This document shows, in pieces, positions 46,780 to 57,542 of a stretch of DNA of 64,000 nt. Below the pieces are notes generated by a model. The model was not told the DNA's origin. It worked only from the letters and a program-made list of their open reading frames with translations, and ran no database searches. The translations under genes were made by a program, and so were the position numbers. This stretch comes from Hirsutella rhossiliensis (lineage: Eukaryota > Ascomycota > Sordariomycetes > Hypocreales > Ophiocordycipitaceae), in the NCBI RefSeq assembly GCF_020360975.1, contig NW_025408689.1, positions 248,001 through 312,000 of the forward strand, given 5' to 3'. Numbering within the stretch: the stretch's first letter is position 1; each line of letters starts with the position of its first letter.

Positions 46780-49700
46780 CTCTAGGGATAAGTTTAAATT
46801 TACTAAACTTAAGGGTAGTTCTAACTATACCTTCTAAGCTATTTAAATATAGGCTCTTTTAGTTAGGGAAAAGCTTTCTACTACTATATAGTAAGAAAAT
46901 TACTTAAAGATAGAAGAAGCACTTACTTTGATTTTTCTTCGTATTAAAGATAGTCCTTTAACTTAAATAAAGCATATAATAAATACTAAAGAAGCGTAGG
47001 ATAGGTTAAAAAACCTATATAACCCTATTTCCTTTACTTCGAATTACTTACTTATAAAGGAGCTTTTTAATACTTTAGTAAGGGATTTCGAATCCCTAGA
47101 AGGCTACTTAAATAAGGTAAAAGAGGTATTCGAGGAGCTAAGAGCATAGAATATTATAATTCCGGAAGTAGTTATTATAGCTTAGATTTTAAATAGCCTT
47201 TCGGGCTCGTTTTCTAGCTATATAACTAATATAACGTAAGCTCTTCGAAATAACTTAGAAGCTTTTAATCTAGAGTCTCTCTCTAGTAGTCTTATAGACG
47301 AATTTAAGAGGACTAAGTCTCTAGAAAATCCCCTTAAGCGGGCTTTCTTTACTAAGAAGCCCTAGAAAAAGATAAAAATTATATTATAATATACTTACTA
47401 TAAGAAGAAAGGGCATCTAGTTAAAGATTACTACTATCTTTACCTAGAAAAGGCCCTTAAAGGCTTTTCTAAAAATTAAAGAAATTAAAATAAAGGAATA
47501 CCTTCTAAGAGGCCTAGAAAACCTTTTATAGAAGGAAATCCTATTAAATTAGACTCTTACGTCGATAAGAAGACGAAAAAAACCCTCTTCTTTATATATA
47601 TTAAAAGTAGAAAAAATAGAAATCGATAATTAAACGGACGAAGAACTAGAAATCGATTTTTCTATTCCTCCTCCTACCCCTAAAGGTTATAAAAGCTCCG
47701 AAGAAGAAGTAGAGGTATATATCTCTTCGAATATCCTTAAAAAAGCCGTATTTAATAATAGGTAAATAGGACCTTTAAATTCCTCTCGAATTAAAGACCT
47801 TATATATAAGGTAAAAGAGAAGGAAATCCCTTATAAAACCTTAGAGAATAGAAATTTCTATAATTTTATATACGATACTAGTACTACTAAGTATATAGTA
47901 TCGGAAAAGAAATTCCTTATTAATTTTCGAACTATCTCTACTAAGGTTAATTAGGGAAAGGCATCCTATATAGTTATTAAAGGCTACGGAGATCTTCTTT
48001 TTAGATTTCCGAATAATAAAAGGCTATTTATCTTAAGAAACTGCCTTTTTATACCTAAATTAAAGGTAAATATTATAAGCTAATCGTATTTTAAAAATAC
48101 TTATGCTTTTATTAATAGTAAGGAAATTTTCCTGCTAGATAACTAGGCTAATATTATATTTAAAGGAAAATAGTAAGATAACCTTTATATCTTTTCTTTA
48201 GAAATTCCTTTCTTAAAGAAGAAGACATTCCTATATAATATTAATAATATAAGGAATAATATAAAGGACCTTAACTTTTCTTTATAGTATTTAAGGCTAG
48301 GATATATAAGTCTTAAAGCCTTACTAGAAACCTTTAAAAGAAATAATAAAAATATAACTATCCTTAAGAAGGATATTATAAAAATAAAAGACTACGAGGC
48401 TTATATTAAAGTAAAGGCAACTAATAAAAGGAATAAATCCCTATCTAATAAGGTATATAATTACCTTAATAGAGTTACTATTAATATTTAAGGCCTTATA
48501 AGGACCCCTACTTATAATAAATACACCTCCTTTATATCTTTTTTAGATATAGGGATAAGATATTTAGAAATATCTTTAATAAAGTCTAAGGCAGAAGCCC
48601 TAGATAAATTCTTAGAATATAAAGCCTTAGTTAAAAATAACCGGGATAATATTATTATAAAGGAAGTCTTTTCGGATAACGTAAACGAATTCCTATATAA
48701 AATAAAACCCTACTACTTAAGAAAGGGAATTAAATATTATACTAGCCCTCCTAGGACTCCCGAATTAAACGGAGTAATAGAGAAGATTAATAGGACTATT
48801 TTAAATAAAGTCCGAGCTATTTTATTTACAGTAAAACTGCCTAAATATCTATAGGGAGAAGCTATTATAATAGCAGCCTATTTATATAATAGGACCCCTT
48901 ACTTACGAATAGGCTTCTAAACTCCTATAGAGAAGAAGGAAAATAAATCTCTAGCCCTAGAAGACTTAAAGAAAATTAAGACCTTTAGAAGTACCATTTA
49001 TTATAAAAATAAAGACCCCTTAAATAAGCTAGAAATAAGAGCTTATAAGGGTATTATTATAGGCTATACTAAAAATGCTTATAAAATATATAACTTTTTA
49101 AAAAGAAAGGTAATAATTTCTAGAGATATTATTATCCTAGAAAATAAATTTATAGAAAATTAAAAAGAAGAAGACCTTAAGGACTTAGATTTTAATACCT
49201 TATCGTTTATAAATAAGGTCCTAGATAATTATTTATAATAGGAACCTATATATAAAGAAGGCAATAACTCTTCTTTAAATAAAGAGGAAAATAACCCTCT
49301 TATAGAGAAGGAAGATAACCTTCTTATAGAGTAGGAAAATAACCCTCTTATAGAGATAGAAGATAACCCTCTTATAGAGAAGGGAAATAATCCTCTTTTA
49401 GAAAAGGGATTAAATAAGGATCTAAAAATCCGTATTAATATACCTAAGAAGCTAAACGGATTTTATAAAGACTATATCGTATACCCCGAAATAAATACTA
49501 TATTAAATAGTAAAAGTAAAGAGATTATTCTATCTTTACTAGAAAATAAGGATCCTATAAAGCCTAAAACATTTAAATAGGCTATAAATAGCTTAGAAGC
49601 TATAGAATAGAAAAGAGCTATATTTCTAGAAATAGAAGAGCTCTTAAACTAAAATACCTAGGAATTAAAGCCTCTTCCTAGCGATAGGGAGGCCCTAGGC

Positions 49701-51090
49701 GGCCGTTAGGTCTATAAAATAAAGCGGGATAATAATAATATTATTATTAAATATAAAGCCCGCTACGTAGTATAAGGATTTAATTAGGTCTACGGCCTAG
49801 ATTATTTAGAAACCTTTTCTACGATAGTAAGACCTAAATCTATTAGAATGCTACTTATAATAGCTATTTTTAATAACTATACTCTACTATAATACAATAT
49901 ATAAAATGCCTTCTTATATACCGAAATAGATACGGATATTTATTGCAAAATTAAAGAAAGTATTATACGGCCTTAAACAAAGCCTAAAGCTCTAGTATAA
50001 CTATCTTAGCTCTATATTAGCTAAGATAGGATTTTCGGCCCTTCTTATAAATAAAGGGGTATTTATAAATACGCAATATAAAATTGCGATAGCAATCTAC
50101 GTAGATAACCTCCTAATAATAGGGCCTAATAGAGGTATAATAAATAGTCTGCTTAAAAAAGTAGTAGATTATATAAAGGTTTAGCCTCTAGGTAAACTAA
50201 AAGACTTCTTAGGAATATATATAATTATAAACTAGAGTAGAAAGGAGATATTTATATCCTAGGAAAAATATACTCGTAATAAAATACGAGAATATAATAA
50301 AGAAGACTTAGGGACTTTTAATACGCCTACTATAGTAGGAGTAAAGCTTAAAAAAGCTACTATAACGCCTTCGCAAAAGGAAATCCTTATTTACTAAAGA
50401 GAAATAGGGGCTCTATTATATCTAGCTATAATAAGCAGGCTAGACATTTTATATACTGTTATTTCCTACGCTAGATTTGCTTCTAAACTAGATAACACGT
50501 ATTTTAAAGCGTTAAATACTATCTAGAAATATTTAAATAAATACCCTAACCTAGGGATAATTTATTACTATAATATCCCTTATACTTATAATTTTATAAA
50601 AGGTTATTCCGACGCTAGCTAGGCGTCTAACCTTATAGATAGAAAATCCGTTTCTAGATACTGTTTTTATATTTATAAAAATATTATAAGTTAGGCTAGC
50701 TAGAAGCAAAAATCTATAGCCCTATTAACCTACGAAGCTGAATTTATTGCCCTTAGGGAGGCTAATAAAGAAGCTTTATACCTAAATCGGCTATTTTATT
50801 CTATAAATAATAGCTTGTCTATTAGAATTCCTAATACTATACCTCTTATCTTAACGGATAACGAGGCAGCTATTAAATTAGCTAAAAATCCGGAATTTTA
50901 TAAAAAGATAAAGTATATAGATATTGCCTACTTCTATACCTAAGAAAATATTAGGGAAAAGAAGATCCGGATTTTCTATATTAAATCCAAAGATAATATT
51001 GCCGATATATTTACTAAGGAACTAAGAAGAGAAAAATTCTTTAAGTTCCGAGAGCTTCTTTCCCTTAAGGAATTAAAAGAGCCTTAAAAA
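46780..51090 (+). pseudogene. Copia gag-pol (RIPed)
   Basis: Gag ends in a degraded CCHC knuckle (YTYYKKKGHLVKDYYY, about 47389-47436). Protease-linked block FYNFIYDTSTTKYIV (about 47857-47900). Integrase zinc part with LRLGYISLKALLETF (about 48291-48340). Core with FSDNVNEFLYKIKPYYL and PELNGVIEKINRTI (about 48671-48800). RT with SLKLQYNYL-like text and IYVDNLLIIG (about 50096-50125; second Asp to Asn). RNase H ends with SKDNIADIFTKELRR (about 50989-51035). It seems to be one long gag-pol frame with RIP-type stops. Confidence 0.88.
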
Positions 51091-51474
51091 GAAAAGCTTA
51101 TATACCCTTAATAGAGGTTTTTTAGCTATCTTTTACTTTCTTAGCTTTTCCTCTATATATAACTAATAGGTTTTTCCTTTAAAAAGGTTTCCTATTAATA
51201 AAAAACAACTTATAAAAATAGGGTTTTTCCTTATTAAAAGGTTTCCTATAATAATAACTTTATAAGGCTTTTTCCTTATAAAGGTTTACCTAAAAAGAGG
51301 AGAAATAATTATAACTATAACTAGGATTTTTCCTACTAAGGTTTTTCCTAGAAAGGGTTTTAAAATTTTTCCCTTATATTCCTATTATATACCTTATTTT
51401 TAATAAGGATAATTCTACTATAAAAGAAATAACTAGTAAAGAGCACTATTTACTTAGTACTCTTTAAGGGAGGC

Positions 51475-52171
51475 TATAAGAATATACCCTTATATTCCTA
51501 TTTTACTATTATAAAGAAATAATAGGCATAGGGAGGCTTTATAGAATAAGCTAGTAAAAAGAGGCTCTATAATACAGTCTAAGGGAATAACCCTTAAAAG
51601 ACAAAGACTTCTACTAGACATCTATACCTTCCTCTAGGAAAGGCGGGTTAGGATAAGCCTATCCTTACAAATAAAAATATACATAAAAAGCATAAGTTAA
51701 TTATAAGTAGAACGGATACCCTATTGCCTATTTTAGCCTAGCGGTTCCGAAGATATCCGCGATACGAGAATAAGTAGGGCATAGAACATTCTAGTTAAAT
51801 CCACTACTTATACTAGAACCTATAGTTTTACGTTAACCATCACGCTATAATTAGACCACCTACTAGGTTAGGAAGATATACTATAGATAGAACTTTTTAA
51901 GTACTATAGAATATGCTAGAAAGCTAACTAATTAGTCTACTAGTAGGCGAGCAATAGTCTATAAAAGACGAAGGATTTCCCTAGGAGTAGTAGATAGAAT
52001 AAGTAAGTTCGTATATATCTTTTGCAACGCTATTCTTTTAATATATTATTCGGCCCCTTATATGCTCGTTATAAACTCCGGATAAAATCCTACCCTATAC
52101 TCCTTCGACCGATCTTTCCGCTTACGTTATCGATTACCCGATTCTATGCTTATTGCTTATACCTTCTTACA
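51475..52171 (+). repeat. 3' LTR of the RIPed Copia
   Basis: 697 bp. Retains several CpA sites (for example in 51570-51720) that are TpA in the 5' LTR. Confidence 0.88.
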
Positions 52172-53981
52172 CTTATAGGATAGGATATCGTTTCTAGACT
52201 ATACTTATAAGAGCGTACGCCGCGCCGTTAAGTCCAGTGCTTAACGCTTTAATTTAAAGCTAAAGCTAAATATATAAGTAGCTGACTATTATATCGACCT
52301 ATAAAGGCATCTACGTTAATAAGGGAGACTATAAGTACTAGGCGCGCTATATATTATAAAAGCTAAGGAGAAGGATAAACCGCTAGAGCTAGATAAATAA
52401 AACAAGCTTTAAGGGAAGCTAGTCTAGCTCGTTTATAACTCTAGTATTATAGGCTACCTAGGTCGGTAGGGTATAGTAGTAGGCCTTATAAGGGATTTCT
52501 ACTAGCCCCTCTTATAGTATTACGTTCGCCGCTTCCTCTATAACTATAATATCTATAGCTATACTAAGATTTAAAGGGTATAGCTTAAGGGGCTACTTAA
52601 GTAGCTTCTAGTACCTAACTAGTTCTATATATATACATAGATAGACTTTATAATAGACCTTTTACTTATAGAGGGCGGTAACCGCTATATATAAGTAATT
52701 AAAGACCGACTTAGTAAGTTTATAGTATTAAAGCTAATACTATTTATAGATATAGAGTCCTATATAGAGCGCTTCTTATAGTACTAGGCCTACTTATATA
52801 GCTAGCTAGCCTTTATTATAAGTAATAAGGGATCGAATTAAACTAGCCGCTTTTAGTAGTACTTATACTAGCTACTTTAAATTATATAGCTACTTAGTAT
52901 AGTATATTACTTATAGACTAATAGAAAGCCTAAGAGGGTTAACTAAGAGGTATAAGCTTACTTATAGGCTATTATAGCCTATAACTAAGTAGACTAAGAC
53001 TAGTAGCTCCCCGCGGCCTAACTTACGTTAAATAGTAGACTATATACCTTTATTAAGATAGCCCCTTTCTTTATAACGTATAGCTTTAAACTACCCTTAC
53101 TAGTTCCCTTTACTATAGATATAGTAATAAAGTAGTATAGTAATTCGTTATTAAAGGGCTACTCCTCTATATTTATATAAAAGCTATAAGAGACTATAGA
53201 TTATTATTAATTTATAATAGCCGCCGCGGTATAAGATTAAGAGTAGTACGCTAATAAGATTAAGGCCCTAGTAAATAGGTTTATAGTAAGAGATAAGGTA
53301 TAGCTAGACCTCTATAAATATAGGTTAGTATAGCTAAAGAAGAAGCTTAACTAGCTATACGCGAAGTTTATAATATAGAGGGTTATTAGCCTATAGGTTA
53401 TAGAGCTTAATAGTTTCTTAATAAGGGTCTATAATAAGATTAATATAGACCTCTTTTATAAAGCTTCCTTTAACCTACTACTTAAAAAAGAAGTAGTAGA
53501 TACCTAACTACCTATAATTAAAGTAAAGGGGGAGGATAAGTTTAAGGTTAAAGAGATATAAGCTATATACTAGAAAAAGGTTAGTAAAGGGAAACGCTAA
53601 GAGGTCCTCGTTAAGTAACGCGGGTATCTTAACCTTATATAAGAACCTATATATAAATTTATAAGAACTATAGCCCTTAATAAGTTTAAAGCCTTATTTA
53701 AAATAATAAATAAGAATAATAGATTAATAGACTACTAATAGTAGCTTAGGCTAAGACTATAAAGTAAGTAAAGTAAAGTAAGTAGTTATAATAATATAAG
53801 TATAATAATATAAGTAGAGATAAAAATAGCGTTTATTTTAAGGTAAAGCCCTTAAACTACCTAGACCTACTTTTTATCTTTATTATTATCTTTATCCTTA
53901 TCCTTATTATCCTCCTTTACCTTATTAATAGCGGCGGCGCTCTTTAAGGCGCTTAAGCGGCCTTCTAAGCCCGCGAGCTAG
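52172..53981 (+). repeat. 1,810-bp direct repeat, copy 2 (Gypsy integrase to 3' region, RIPed pseudogene)
   Basis: Same length and content as 44188-45997: integrase core and chromodomain (about 53540-53720). Differences are mostly C/T and G/A. It continues without a break into the A2 3' region. Confidence 0.88.
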
Positions 53982-54894
53982 TTAGCGGCAGCGGTAGCTT
54001 TAAGGGCTCTAGGGGTAAGGGGGGCCTAGCTAGTAGTAGTAGTAGGGGCAGCGGCGGGCATAGCTAAGGGGACTACTAATAAAGTAACGAAGGTAGTATC
54101 CCTAGTACTAAGAGAGTTAATAGCGGAAGTAAAAGAGCTAAAGGAGAGGAACTTACTTAAGGATAAGGCCCTAGCGCTTAAGGGCGCGGAGATTATAGTA
54201 GGCGGCGGTAGCGGTAGTAAGGCGCTTCTTAGTAGCCCCCTATACCTACCTATATACGCTAGCCTTTTAAGCTAACGCCGTAGCGAGTAAGATAGGAGGC
54301 GCCGCCTTATAAGCGCAGCCGGCACGCGCGTACTAGTAATAACTACCGCTACAGCAGCGCCTAACTTAGTCGGTATAAGGGAGCTCCTATAACGCGTACT
54401 ATATATAGGGGGCCGCGTAGGCGGCTTTAGCCTATACTTAGCGTTTATACTTTAAGAAGTTAGTAAAAAATAGCTACTACGCTTACTAGGTAGCGGACTT
54501 ATAAGGGTAGTAGAGGTGGAGGTAGGGGTAAAGGGGCCGGGCGTTATAGCCGGCGGCGGGAACGGCATCGTTATTAAGAAGGCCGACGTAAGGGCGGCTA
54601 GCGTAGTAGAGGTAGAGGCGGCGGCGGTAGGCGCGGTTGCGGGGGCGCGGGTAGGAGTAGCGGTAACGGCGGAGCCGTCGTTAGCCGTGCTTAGTACGGC
54701 GTCGATAAATAACTCTATATACTCTAAGAAAGAGAAAGTAAGGGAGGGGGAAGTAAATATATTTATCTCGGAAGTTAGTATTATAGATTATAGCCTCCTA
54801 CTCTATAAGGTAGAGAACTTATTAGTTAAAGTTATTATTATTAAGACTATTATTACTACTATAGCTATTATAGGATAGAAATTACGTAATATAT
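53982..54894 (+). other. Extra 3' region of Gypsy A2 with an open frame (54516-54878)
   Basis: Equivalent to 2047-3000 of A1. Sense frame 54516-54878 is open for 120 codons but starts with GTG; it aligns with A1 2047-2346 (shared EGPGVI-like, GAVAGARVG and SIYSKKEKV parts). Further upstream, sense text such as ELIAEVKELKERNLL and, on the other strand, LAGLEGRLSALK with a Lys/Asp tail both look protein-like. Confidence 0.45.
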
Positions 54895-55097
54895 TACGTA
54901 ATATCTTTCCCTTATATAGATCGTCTAGCCGAGAGAAGGAGAGATTCTCTTTTTTTCTCCCTCTTTATCTAACTATAGTAGCTCTTTAGCTACGTTTTCC
55001 TTATATCTCGTACCGTCTCCCTCTATATCTCTCTTTCTTCTACCTCGAGCCCCCTGCCTAGGCCGACCTTTCCGCCCTACCTAGCTATTATATAATA
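54895..55097 (+). repeat. First LTR-like repeat of the small element
   Basis: 203 bp, TACGTAATATC...TATATAATA. It does not have canonical TG...CA ends in its present form. Confidence 0.75.
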
Positions 55098-55099
55098 AA

Positions 55100-55112
55100 T
55101 GGTAGCAATTCC
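55100..55112 (+). other. Primer-binding-site-like motif of the small element
   Basis: TGGTAGCAATTCC, two bases after the first repeat, identical to the PBS of the young chromovirus (5813-5825). Confidence 0.6.
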
Positions 55113-55231
55113 GTCGTTATCTCTCGATCTTAAAAGCAACCATATAAGCACACCAAGCTATCTTTACCGGTAGCCAATCCGGAAGAACACCAGCAGCTAG
55201 GCACCAAGCCAAGAGAGGCACCAAGCCATAA

Positions 55232-56194
55232 GAGCAGCAACCAAGGCACCAAGTGCAACCATCGCTTATTAGACCGACGAGGCCGACCCCCTTTGCAATA
55301 GACTTCTCCCTCCTTAGCCGAGAAGAGCAGCAAAGGCTCTATAAGATATACCAAGAAGACCAGCTCCGAAGAACCTGCCGAGAATGCGGAATCCTCTTCC
55401 CAACGAAGAACCAGCTATTTACGCATCTTCAGACACATCGTCTTCCTGCCCGTGCCGGCAGCAGCAACCTTCCTGCCCGCGGCAGCAGTTATCGTCTTCC
55501 CGCCCGTGCCGGCAGCAGCAACCTTCCTGCCCGCGGTAGCAGTTATCGTCTTCCTGCCCGTGCCGGCAGCAGCAACCTTCCTGCCCGCAGCAGCAGTTAT
55601 CTTCCTACCCGTGGCGGCACTAAGAAACGCGGCAGCCACCCCCCTGCCCGAGTCAACACCGCCCGGACCGTCGCAGACTATCAAGACCGTGCCTTACGGC
55701 TAGCTTCTGATTGGCTAACTAACCCGGACCACCGAGACTCTGATACCGGGCCGGACTATGAGACCGACCTAGTCCCCGACGGGCTAGTCCCTAACGACCC
55801 GGACTACGAGACCGAGCTAGCCCCCGACCTAGGCTCCGAGACCGAGCTAGCCCCTGACCTAGGCTACGAGACGGATCTAGCCCCTAACTGCTTAGACCCG
55901 TACGACCTAGACTGCCCGGTTTACCCGTATGCCGAGGAAGCCGACGAGGAAGCCGACGAGGAAGCCGACGAGGAAGCCGTCGAGGAAGCCGTCGAGGAAG
56001 CCGACGAGGAAGCCGTCGAGGAAGCCGACGAGGAAGCCGTCGAGGAAGCCGACGAGGAAGCCGACGAGGAAGCCGAAGAATATTCCGACGAAGAAGTAGG
56101 GTATTCCGACGAGGACTACGTAATATCTTTCCCTTATATAGATCGTCTAGCCAAGAGAAGGAGAGATTCTCTTCTTTTCTCCCTCTTTATCTAA
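55232..56194 (+). CDS. Gag-like C2H2 protein with tandem repeats (small element ORF)
   Basis: The frame is open from just after a TAA (55229-55231). No ATG precedes the conserved part, so the true start is unknown (a frameshift, splice or non-AUG start; the first GTG is at 55253). Counting from 55253: residues 42-62 are a C2H2 finger (C42, C45, H58, H62; CRECGILFPTKNQLF), and about 64-117 are three copies of an 18-residue LPARAGSSNLPARGSSY unit. A Pro/Arg-rich piece follows, then an Asp/Glu-rich region with PDYETELAP-type repeats (about 180-220), twelve or so EEAD/EEAV tetrads, and a basic end (LAKRRRDSLLF). The last 26 codons lie within the second LTR-like repeat. The finger matches the spacing of the chromovirus gag finger (C-x2-C-x3-F-P-x2-N-x-L-F-x-H-L). 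Confidence 0.6.
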   Translation, partial: EQQPRHQVQPSLIRPTRPTPFAIDFSLLSREEQQRLYKIYQEDQLRRTCRECGILFPTKNQLFTHLQTHRLPARAGSSNLPARGSSYRLPARAGSSNLPARGSSYRLPARAGSSNLPARSSSYLPTRGGTKKRGSHPPARVNTARTVADYQDRALRLASDWLTNPDHRDSDTGPDYETDLVPDGLVPNDPDYETELAPDLGSETELAPDLGYETDLAPNCLDPYDLDCPVYPYAEEADEEADEEADEEAVEEAVEEADEEAVEEADEEAVEEADEEADEEAEEYSDEEVGYSDEDYVISFPYIDRLAKRRRDSLLFSLFI

Positions 56195-56319
56195 CTATAG
56201 TCGCTCTTTAGCTGCGTTTTCCTTATATCTCGTGCCGTCTCCCTCTATATCTTTCTTTCTTCTACCTCGAGCCCCCTGCCTAGGCCGACCTTTCCGCCCT
56301 ACCTAGCTATTATATAATA
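56117..56319 (+). repeat. Second LTR-like repeat of the small element
   Basis: 203 bp, same length as the first. It contains the stop codon of the ORF. Confidence 0.75.
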
Positions 56320-56780
56320 ATAGCTATTACTATAAGTATATATTAATAAAGCGGCCTATATAGCTAAGAATAAACTAACGCCTTAGGTAGAGCGGAACTT
56401 ACTTATTACTATTACTACTATAGTTAAAGAAGGAGAAGAAAGAAAGGAAGGAGGAAAGGGGGGATACTACTTTATATACCCCTAGGTAGAGGAAGCTGCT
56501 TAAGGCTAAGGGGATAAGTAACCTAAGGCTTATATAGGTCTAGGCCGGCCGCTAGCTACCTAGGGGTATATATAATAGGTTATGCCTATATTTAAACGGC
56601 TAGCTAGCTAATAAGTATAAAGCCCGGTTCTAGCTACCTAGGCTAATAAGTATAGGGATAATAGGGCTAGTAGGGCTAGTATAATTAACGGGAAAGGGTA
56701 AGGTAAAGCTAGTAGTATAGGCCTAATAGTATAAAAGCTATTAATTAGTAACGCCGCGCTACGCTTAAGGGAGGGTATTA
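56320..56780 (+). other. Remaining 3' region of Gypsy A2 before its LTR
   Basis: Matches the reverse complement of A1 1537-2000, with (TAG)n and pyrimidine/purine tracts; no ORF. Confidence 0.7.
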
Positions 56781-56960
56781 TATAAGAGTCTTTAACTATT
56801 ATAGTTATAAGGCTATAGCCTAAGCTATATAGTTATATACGGAGGGCCGGATCCTATATATATATATATAGGCTAGCTATATATAGGAGAGCTCTATATA
56901 GCTTATTAATATTATCTTATAGACGGCACCTACGTATACGCCTCTACCTACTTTATAATA
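56781..56960 (+). repeat. 3' LTR of Gypsy A2
   Basis: 180 bp, six shorter than the other family LTRs, same ends (TATAAGAGTC...TATAATA). Confidence 0.85.
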
Positions 56961-57542
56961 AGTAGTCCTCTTAGGTATATAACTACTATACTATAAGGGT
57001 TTATAATATATATAAGATATCCTCTTTTACCTTTAAGAGCTTCTACCTCCTTATTTATAAAAAGGTCTTTTTAAAGGGCCCTTAAGCTTATAGTTAAGTA
57101 GTATAGTATAATTTAAACGAACCTATAAATAAAGAAGCTAGTAAAGCTATTAAGCTACTACCCTTATAGCTTTACTATAAGTATAGGCTTATCGTACTAG
57201 TATATTATCTTTTAACGGCTTAAAGAGATAAAGCTAGCGTTATAACTTAATAACTTTAACCCCTTTTAATACGTATAGGCGCTATAAGTTATTTTAACTA
57301 GCTTTATAGCGCCCTACGAGCCGCTCGTTATATAAGGTAAAGGTAGGCCTAAAAGCGCCCTTAATCTTAAGAAAATATATAGTATAAGGCGAGACCCGTC
57401 GGTATATAAAATCGTAGAAAGTATCGAACGTAGTAAGGCTATAAGGCCGCCGCCGCCGCTATATTTAATAGCGCCGCTAGTACTAATAACTACTAAAGAG
57501 TTAGCCGCTATAGTAATAAAGCGAGGGCTACGATACCTTTAA
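56961..57542 (+). pseudogene. MULE transposase, C-terminal piece
   Basis: Reads GKGRPKSALNLKKIYSIRRD, then PSVYKIVESIERSKAIRPPP and ends KRGLRYL with TAA at 57540-57542. This basic, R-x-D-P-S-containing tail is typical of the C-terminus of fungal FAR1/MULE transposases, in my recollection. RIP-type TpA changes are present but this part has few stops. Confidence 0.75.

Larger units (their letters stand above)
45998..52171 (+). mobile_element. RIPed Ty1/Copia retrotransposon
   Basis: LTRs are 45998-46693 (696 bp) and 51475-52171 (697 bp), starting TATAAGAATATACC (former TG) and ending TTATA or TTACA. A purine tract AAGGGAGGC precedes the 3' LTR. The flanks do not match (GCTAG left, CTTAT right). 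Each flank continues in the opposite copy of the 1,810-bp repeat. Confidence 0.9.
54895..56319 (+). mobile_element. Small LTR-flanked element with one gag-like ORF (non-autonomous retrotransposon candidate)
   Basis: Two 203-bp direct repeats (54895-55097 and 56117-56319) enclose 1.0 kb containing a PBS (TGGTAGCAATTCC, 55100-55112) and a single ORF with a C2H2 finger. There is no protease, RT or integrase. The interior keeps CpA/TpG, so it entered Gypsy A2 after or late in RIP. The repeats differ at about six positions, some of them TpG versus TpA. No clean TSD was found; the insertion lies in a microsatellite-like stretch. Confidence 0.65.
40570..56960 (+). mobile_element. Gypsy A2: second RIPed chromodomain Gypsy, rearranged, with two passengers
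   Basis: Same family as A1. The 5' LTR is 40570-40755 and the 3' LTR 56781-56960. Between them: gag, PR, RT, RNase H, integrase, chromodomain (to about 45790), a RIPed Copia (45998-52171), then a second copy of integrase to chromodomain (52172-53981), the extra 3' region, a small LTR-flanked element (54895-56319) and the remaining 3' region. The pentamers at the outer edges (AAGCC and AGTAG) do not match, although MULE sequence lies on both sides. Confidence 0.85.
30844..57542 (+). mobile_element. MULE (Mutator-like) DNA transposon, split into three pieces by nested elements
   Basis: One transposase reading frame is distributed over 30844-31527, 39373-40569 and 56961-57542. It is interrupted by the minus-strand Gypsy (31528-39372) and by Gypsy A2 with its passengers (40570-56960). 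Frame and motif order are continuous across the first junction. The whole element is RIPed. The MULE is the oldest layer in this half of the window. Confidence 0.8.

Noticed and set aside
55935..56085. Short regularly spaced repeats as a CRISPR-like array
   Set aside because: They are in-frame 12-bp codon repeats (EEAD/EEAV) in a eukaryotic element, without spacers.
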